NCBI GenBank assembly: GCA_963976625.1
Contig: CAXBLA010000004.1
Location: 1-64,000 of the forward strand
DNA: 64,000 bases
Source of the DNA: UBA1924 sp963976625
GTDB lineage: Bacteria > Planctomycetota > Phycisphaerae > Phycisphaerales > UBA1924
Direction of reading: 5' to 3'
Shown: positions 59,004 to 64,000 of the stretch, in pieces
Layout: every line of letters begins with the position of its first letter
Position numbering within the stretch: position 1 is the first letter of the stretch
The notes under the pieces: model-generated
Database searches by the model: none
What the model was told of the DNA's origin: nothing
Seen by the model: the letters and a program-made list of their open reading frames with translations, nothing else
Made by a program: the position numbers and the translations under genes

Positions 59004-60671
59004 ATGTATACACGACTCAAACGACTTGCTGCGCTCGCGCTGCTGGTGCCCGCGGGCCTTGCGGGGGCACAAGCCATTGATTTTGAAACACTGCCCGGCG
59101 GTGGATCGACGGCCGACCGCCAGCCCATCTCCGATCAGTACGTCGCGGACTTCGGTGTCCGCTTTGATCTGGTGGACGCGATCACACTGGAGTCGATCGG
59201 GTCGCCGCTGATCGCCAAGGTGGGCGGTGCGCAGACCGCCTTCGAGGGGTGTGGTGCTGATACTCCGCTCGATGGTGAGGGGGTCGGATCTTCATTCCTC
59301 ACCGATGACACCACGATCAGCAACGAAGCCGGCACGCTGTTGCTTACTTACACAGACCCCGTTGCTCAAGCCGCGGGTGTGATTCTTGATATCGATCGGC
59401 GTACCGGCACTGCGTATGAAGAATGGACGGTCGAAGCCCTCGATGCTTCGATGGGTGTGATCGATACCGTGGTGCTCACCGCGCCTTTCGGCATAAGCCC
59501 TTGCGGCACGGCCGGAACCGGGTCGGGAGATGCCCGCGCCCTTGGGTTCCTCTTTAGCCATGACACCGACGACATCCACTTTATCTTGCTTCGATATACC
59601 GGGAACGCGAACCCTATCGGGCTCGCGTTCGACAACTTCACCCCCACCACGATCCCGCCCGCCCCGACCGCGACGGCTTCGGCTGATATCACCAGCCCGT
59701 GCGTCGGTGATCCCATCACCATCACCGCGTTGCCTGAGCAGGGGCTCCCCGGATTTGCGTACCAATGGCAGCAGGCACCGCCGATGGGATCATTTACAGA
59801 TATCCAGGGCGAAACCAATCAGACCCTCATCGCCCCGGCGCTCAATGAGGGAATCTCCTATCGGGCGGTTGTCTCCGATGCGCTCTCCCGCCAGGCGATC
59901 ACCAATCCGGTAATCATCAACAACGCCCGCCCGCACGGGTGGGCGCTCAAGGTCGAGACCGCCGCGGGCAGCGGCGTCTACGACACCATCACCACGAATA
60001 TCGTCCCTTATATCTTCGATGAGAACATCACCACGATCTACGACTGGAGAGTCGGCGAAGAGTATTACCACGGCGAAGAACCCCCGCTCCATCTCGATCG
60101 CTCGCATATGTTCATGGCCATCGCGCCCGGCGGCCAGGCCCTTGTCGTTGTGCACGATTCCGCCGACCCGAACACCGGGGGGCGCGCAGAGATGAGCGCG
60201 AGCTTCACCGGCGCCACCCCGAGCTTCATGTTCAAAGACGACCCGACCGGCGACACCTACGCGGGCGGGGGCACGAGCCTGCTCCGAATGAGACAGAACT
60301 GGACCGCCCCCAACACCGACGGCTGGGCCGCGGGCCCGCTGTCTGGGTCTTGGTCCGCCCAGGTTCAGTTCAGTGACACCTTCTCGGGGGCCCCCACCAT
60401 CGACGGGCTCAGCGAGTGGTACTTCCATTCAAGCGATGGCTCGACCTACGAGCTCCCACTCGAAGAAGACCGCATCGTCTTGATCGAGGCCTACTGCGAC
60501 CCATGCCCCGCGGACCTCACCAATGACGGAGAACTCGATTTCTTCGATGTCTCCGCGTTCCTCGATGCCTTCGCCAAGCAGGACCCGCTAGTGGATTTCA
60601 CGAACGACGGGCTCTTCGATTTCTTTGATGTGAGCGCGTTCTTGGATGCGTTCGGCGCGGGCTGCCCGTGA
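59004..60671 (+). CDS. large secreted protein with dockerin-like C-terminus
   Basis: A 555-residue exported protein: signal peptide MYTRLKRLAALALLVPAGLA, an N-terminal beta-rich domain beginning IDFETLPGG (residues 20-210), an Ig-like segment with a PCVGDPITITA start, a C-terminal beta domain, and two dockerin-like repeats (ELDFFDVSAFLDAF twice) ending GAGCP. GGAGAG precedes the ATG. Domain identities are inferred only from composition; no enzymatic motif is visible. It faces the next dockerin gene tail to tail. Confidence 0.78.
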   Translation: MYTRLKRLAALALLVPAGLAGAQAIDFETLPGGGSTADRQPISDQYVADFGVRFDLVDAITLESIGSPLIAKVGGAQTAFEGCGADTPLDGEGVGSSFLTDDTTISNEAGTLLLTYTDPVAQAAGVILDIDRRTGTAYEEWTVEALDASMGVIDTVVLTAPFGISPCGTAGTGSGDARALGFLFSHDTDDIHFILLRYTGNANPIGLAFDNFTPTTIPPAPTATASADITSPCVGDPITITALPEQGLPGFAYQWQQAPPMGSFTDIQGETNQTLIAPALNEGISYRAVVSDALSRQAITNPVIINNARPHGWALKVETAAGSGVYDTITTNIVPYIFDENITTIYDWRVGEEYYHGEEPPLHLDRSHMFMAIAPGGQALVVVHDSADPNTGGRAEMSASFTGATPSFMFKDDPTGDTYAGGGTSLLRMRQNWTAPNTDGWAAGPLSGSWSAQVQFSDTFSGAPTIDGLSEWYFHSSDGSTYELPLEEDRIVLIEAYCDPCPADLTNDGELDFFDVSAFLDAFAKQDPLVDFTNDGLFDFFDVSAFLDAFGAGCP

Positions 60672-60750
60672 GATTATGTGAGATCGTATGAGTACTTTGA
60701 CATGATCCTTTACCCCAGCTCGATGGCGTGATCGGCGAGCGGTCTGCTGA

Positions 60751-61482
60751 TTACGGGCAACCAATCGCAAACGCGTCGAGAAAATCGGAGACATCGAAGA
60801 AATCGAAATCCCCATCACCGGTGAAGTCAGCGATCGGGTCATGCTGGCTGAATGCGTCGAGGAACGCGGACACATCAAAGAAATCGAGCTCTCCGTCGTT
60901 GGTCAGATCCGCGGCACAGACGGCGACCTCCTCGAGCGATAGATCGTCGAGCATAAAGTCATTGGGAAAAGTAATCCCGCTCACATTCTTGATGCTCACC
61001 TCGACCGTGCTGGTCTTGGCAACAAACTCGGCGGTGTGCTCTGTGTACACCCGTGGAGCAGATGGCGAGAACACGCCGCTGATCGCTTCATCGTCAACAT
61101 CCAGGCGCAATGAGTAGGCGCCCGCCCCCGCTGCTGTTCCCAGCGCCCACACACTGAACCTATAGGTACGCCCAACGGTCACCTCCACCGTCTGATACCA
61201 AACCCGTCGGATCCCCGCGATGCCCGAATCATCGCCGTTCACATTCATCGCCGCGACCCCGCCGGGTGTGTGCTGGCGGAAGTCCCAGGGCGTGCCCGGA
61301 TCCCACGGCGTTATCCACCAGCTCCCCTCGATGATGTTCCCGCCAGGTGTATGCGTGTACGCGGAGTTGACGCCGAGCAAGCCCGGGTCTTCGAAATCTC
61401 CGTTGACGATTAAGTTTTGGGCGCACGCGAAGTTTGCCATGGCGAAAACTCCACACGCCGCTACACGGATCTTTGTATACAT
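60751..61482 (-). CDS. secreted carbohydrate-binding-like protein with dockerin-like C-terminus
   Basis: A 243-residue exported protein: signal peptide (MYTKIRVAACGVFAMANFAC with cleavage after CAQ), then NLIVNGDFEDPGL, the start of CBM/DUF642-like jelly-roll domains of about 150 residues, and two dockerin-like repeats ending AIGCP. AGGGAGA precedes the ATG. The jelly roll suggests polysaccharide or surface binding. It converges on the preceding dockerin gene, with 79 bp between stops. Confidence 0.8.
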   Translation of the reverse strand: MYTKIRVAACGVFAMANFACAQNLIVNGDFEDPGLLGVNSAYTHTPGGNIIEGSWWITPWDPGTPWDFRQHTPGGVAAMNVNGDDSGIAGIRRVWYQTVEVTVGRTYRFSVWALGTAAGAGAYSLRLDVDDEAISGVFSPSAPRVYTEHTAEFVAKTSTVEVSIKNVSGITFPNDFMLDDLSLEEVAVCAADLTNDGELDFFDVSAFLDAFSQHDPIADFTGDGDFDFFDVSDFLDAFAIGCP

Positions 61483-61637
61483 TGTCGTCTCCCTCATTGA
61501 CTCTGTGTTCAGTGGATACTTTGATCATCACACACCGACCATTGTCCCTGCGCCCATTCTACTCCAAAGTCTTCATCTGCCAAAGCACGCATTTGGGAAT
61601 CCTCCCCTGCAGAGCGTGAGCCCGCTCGGCGGGCTCC

Positions 61638-62309
61638 CTACGCCTTGTAGTGGCTGCGGATCTCGTCGAACTCTTCGTCCCGCGCGGCTTTAAACGCCGG
61701 GACGGGGACATCGTCGTTGAAGTAGTGCAGGATGTAATCGAGCTTGCCGGTGTGGAAGAGATCAGTAAAAGCCTCGACACCCTCGGGCCAGTAGCGGGTG
61801 CCGACGCCGGCTTTGAGCTCTCGGATCGCACGCTCGGCGGCTTCGTCACCCAGCTCGCTGCGGTACGGGCGCACGCTGGTCATCGCATCAAAGGCATCGA
61901 TCACCGCGAACATCCGAGCGCCGATGGGGATCTCCTCGCCCTTGATCTGGAATGGATAGCCCAGCCCGTCCCAGCGTTCGTGGTGGTAGCGTACGATGTC
62001 GTAGATCGGCTCCTCGCTCACCTTGAGAGTGATCATCTTGGCGAAGCCCATGACGGGGTGGAGCTTGATGATCTCGAACTCTTCGTTAGTGAGCTTGCCG
62101 GGTTTTTGGAGGATGCAGTCCGGGATATCGAGCTTGCCCACATCATGCAGAGCCGCGGCCTGCGAGGCCAGGGCGATCATCTCGCGATCGGAGCGAAAAG
62201 ACTCAAGCAGCGCGCGGGTATAGAGAACGACCCGCCAGGTGTGGGCGGCCGTGGAAAGGTCCTTGCGCTCGATCTGCTCGACGAGTCCTTGGATCTGCTC
62301 TGGTGACAT
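61638..62309 (-). CDS. HD-GYP domain phosphohydrolase
   Basis: A 223-residue stand-alone HD-GYP protein, a likely c-di-GMP phosphodiesterase. Metal and signature residues are present: His in AAHTWRV, HD in LHDVGKLDIP, His in IKLHPVMG, HHERWDGLGYP and AVIDAFDAMTS. No receiver or sensor domain is attached. AAGGAG precedes the ATG. It is 43 bp after the thioredoxin-like gene on the same strand. Confidence 0.92.
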   Translation of the reverse strand: MSPEQIQGLVEQIERKDLSTAAHTWRVVLYTRALLESFRSDREMIALASQAAALHDVGKLDIPDCILQKPGKLTNEEFEIIKLHPVMGFAKMITLKVSEEPIYDIVRYHHERWDGLGYPFQIKGEEIPIGARMFAVIDAFDAMTSVRPYRSELGDEAAERAIRELKAGVGTRYWPEGVEAFTDLFHTGKLDYILHYFNDDVPVPAFKAARDEEFDEIRSHYKA

Positions 62310-62352
62310 CGGGCTCCTTCATGGGCCAGCTCCGGCATGAGCCCGCTCTGAC

Positions 62353-62907
62353 TCAGTCTTCGCTCGTCCACTTGATCGAACAGCCCATGCTGGCGATTTG
62401 TTCCTCGGGGCCTTTGCCCGTCGCAATCACCTGGCGCATGGCATTGAGCAGCTCGGGGACGCGTCCCTTGGCATCGCCCATCCCGGCGCTGTCAAGGCGC
62501 CCGCGGTACTGAAGCTGGGCGTCCTTGTTGAATCCGAAGAAATCGGGCGTGCACACCGCGTTGTACGCCTTGCCGACCGACTGATCCTCGTCGATCAGAT
62601 ACGGAAAATCGAAGTTGTGCTCCTTGACGAAGAGCTTCATGTTGGCGGGCGAATCCGCCGGGACCGCGTGGTAGTCGTTGGACATCACCGCGAGCACATT
62701 GATCCCCTCGTCTTTGAGCACCTTTGCATCCGCGGCCAGTCGGTCCGCAACGGCTTTGACATAGGGACAGTGGTTGCAGATGAAGGCGATAAGTAGGCCG
62801 TGCTCACCGATCTGTTCCCAGCAGGTGAACTCTTGGCCGTCGGGATCGCGGAGGGTAAAGTCCGGGGCGTTCCATCCAAAATCGCACAGGGGGGTGTTGA
62901 GCAGCAT
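62353..62907 (-). CDS. thioredoxin-fold (AhpC/TSA-redoxin type) protein
   Basis: A 184-residue protein with APDFTLRDPDGQEF, then the redox site CNHCPYVKA (Cys-x-x-Cys), and FPYLIDEDQSVGKAYNAVCT. This variant redoxin family is widespread and usually annotated as thioredoxin family protein. No signal peptide is visible, so it is cytoplasmic. Role: thiol-disulfide exchange or peroxide reduction. CGGAGA precedes the ATG. Confidence 0.9.
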   Translation of the reverse strand: MLLNTPLCDFGWNAPDFTLRDPDGQEFTCWEQIGEHGLLIAFICNHCPYVKAVADRLAADAKVLKDEGINVLAVMSNDYHAVPADSPANMKLFVKEHNFDFPYLIDEDQSVGKAYNAVCTPDFFGFNKDAQLQYRGRLDSAGMGDAKGRVPELLNAMRQVIATGKGPEEQIASMGCSIKWTSED

Positions 62908-63245
62908 GGGGTGGTCTCCGTGAGTGGATCGTGTCGGGATTCTCGATAGATTCTATCTGATAACAGTTCGGTTCGCGGGGCAAACCAGCAGGCGGGCGCC
63001 TTTATTGCGTTCTCGGCTCTGCCGGCCGGTTTGGCGGCGTCTCTCTGTGCTTTGGGCGATCATGCCAGTATCCATAGAGGCGGAGCGGAGCGCTTCTGAC
63101 GAGCACATGTGGAAGCGAAGCATGAGATCCAGCGGCGGATTGCACGGCGAATGCTGTGCATTTTCTATGGGTGCTCGCCAGCATTGCACGCGCTGTCTCT
63201 TTAGAATATCCGGTTGAACGCCCCGCTACTTGTGAAAGGCACGCA
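62908..63245. other. intergenic region, no gene seen
   Basis: About 340 bp between divergent genes. Short open frames here lack coding character. It should hold promoters for the thioredoxin-like and CorA-like genes. AAAGG at 63235-63240 is the ribosome-binding site of the latter. Confidence 0.35.
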
Positions 63246-64000
63246 ATGGTTGACCAAGAGAGACCGATCCAAGCATTCAGGCTCGATGAGACTCGCCCGA
63301 TCGAGTGGGCACCCGATCAGGCGTGGACGCCGTCGCAGGGCGATTTCTGGTTTCACCTCAACCGCAACTCGGAGCCGAGCAAGGCGTGGCTGATCGAGCA
63401 CTCCGGGCTGGCCGAGCATATCTGCACGAGTCTCTTGGCGAGCTCGACGCGTCCGCGTCTTGAGATCAACGAAGATGGATTGCTGCTGATCCTGCGCGGG
63501 GTGAACCTCAACGAGCAGGCGGAACCATCGGACATGATCTCGCTGCGGATCTGGATCGACGAGCACCGCCTGATCTCGATCGAGCGTGAGCGGTTCCGCT
63601 CGGTCGCCGAGATCGCTGAGGGGCTGTCGCATCACGATGGGCCGCGCTCGACGGGTTCGTTGCTGGTGCTCATTTTGAGCAAAATGGGCGACAAAATCGG
63701 GCCGATCGTCGATGAGATCAGCGAGCGTCTCGACCTGCTCGAGGACCAGATCCTGAGCCCGGACTTTGTTGATGATCGCAACGAGCTGATGCTGCTTCGT
63801 CAGCGGGCCATCATGCTGTATCGGCATATCAAGCCGCAGACGGATGTGCTGATCGATCTGAGTCGGCTCGATCACGATCTGTTCGACCGAATACACTTGC
63901 GTTCATTCCATGAAGCCGTCAACCGGAATCAGCGGTTTGTCGAAGAGCTCGAAGCCTCGAAAAGCCGGATGCAGGTGCTCCAGGATGAGCTAGCGAACCA
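63246..64000 (+). CDS. CorA/ZntB-like divalent-cation transporter (5' part, cut by window edge)
   Basis: Two hundred and fifty-one codons are visible, beginning MVDQERPIQAFRLDETRPIE. The sequence runs through a beta/alpha N-terminal domain (GDFWFHLNR, LLLILRGVNLN, DMISLRIWID, LISIERERFRS) into the long stalk helices (MGDKIGPIVDEISERLDLLE, ALMLYRHIKP-type segment and RNQRFVEELEASKSRM). This order matches ZntB-type CorA proteins, where two membrane helices and a Gly-x-Asn motif follow outside the window. It forms a pentameric channel or transporter for Zn, Mg or other cations. Confidence 0.88.
   Translation, partial: MVDQERPIQAFRLDETRPIEWAPDQAWTPSQGDFWFHLNRNSEPSKAWLIEHSGLAEHICTSLLASSTRPRLEINEDGLLLILRGVNLNEQAEPSDMISLRIWIDEHRLISIERERFRSVAEIAEGLSHHDGPRSTGSLLVLILSKMGDKIGPIVDEISERLDLLEDQILSPDFVDDRNELMLLRQRAIMLYRHIKPQTDVLIDLSRLDHDLFDRIHLRSFHEAVNRNQRFVEELEASKSRMQVLQDELAN

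Overview
The window is a 64 kb piece of a GC-rich bacterial chromosome. It most likely comes from a marine member of the Phycisphaerae (Planctomycetota). Six proteins or protein remnants end in a tandem 'DLTxDGxLDFFDVSAFLDAF' EF-hand/dockerin-like tail closing in Gly-Cys-Pro (or GCS), a hallmark of that class. The window also has two ECF sigma factor/TPR-kinase pairs, an adjacent pair of clpP genes and a PAPG-type (PEP-CTERM-like) sorting tail. The assignment rests on family knowledge, not on a search.

Layout. 1-24.2 kb is ordinary core genome: murC-murB-ddl (cell wall, minus strand), a metal-site-less M16 protein, a lysine-repeat histone H1-like protein with its own promoter, palindrome and terminator, a solitary MshEN-type domain, yidC-mnmE, a phosphoesterase, clpP-clpP, a zinc-free MDR oxidoreductase, a HEAT lipoprotein, an orphan ABC ATPase, rnr, type II NADH dehydrogenase, thiL, arylamine N-acetyltransferase and phenylalanine hydroxylase, ending at tRNA-Ile(GAT).

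24.2-38.1 kb is a composite integrative element inserted in the 3' end of that tRNA. A perfect 20-bp direct repeat marks its ends (24247-24266 and 38082-38101). Its left part carries a tyrosine integrase in a tightly overlapping operon with small HTH genes, a large protein of unknown function and a solitary MmeI-like restriction-modification enzyme flanked by GC palindromes. Its right part carries a lipid-modification operon (SDR, FAD protein, DUF1365, CFA synthase, small membrane protein). A decayed internal att-like site at 32.5 kb separates the parts, which suggests two elements joined in tandem. The att repeat lies inside the integrase reading frame: excision would replace the stop formed by the tRNA with a 67-residue in-frame tail now stranded at the right end. 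A fossil of the same integrase-att-tail arrangement lies at 53.1-53.5 kb.

38.1-64 kb is mixed: secreted FG-GAP and dockerin-tailed proteins, two outward-facing ECF sigma/Ser-Thr kinase modules around a methyltransferase and a PAPG-tailed secreted protein, a twice-frameshifted FG-GAP gene, a TIGR03032 protein, the element fossil, a DUF418 membrane protein, an OPT transporter, an HD-GYP protein, a thioredoxin-like protein and the start of a CorA/ZntB-type transporter.
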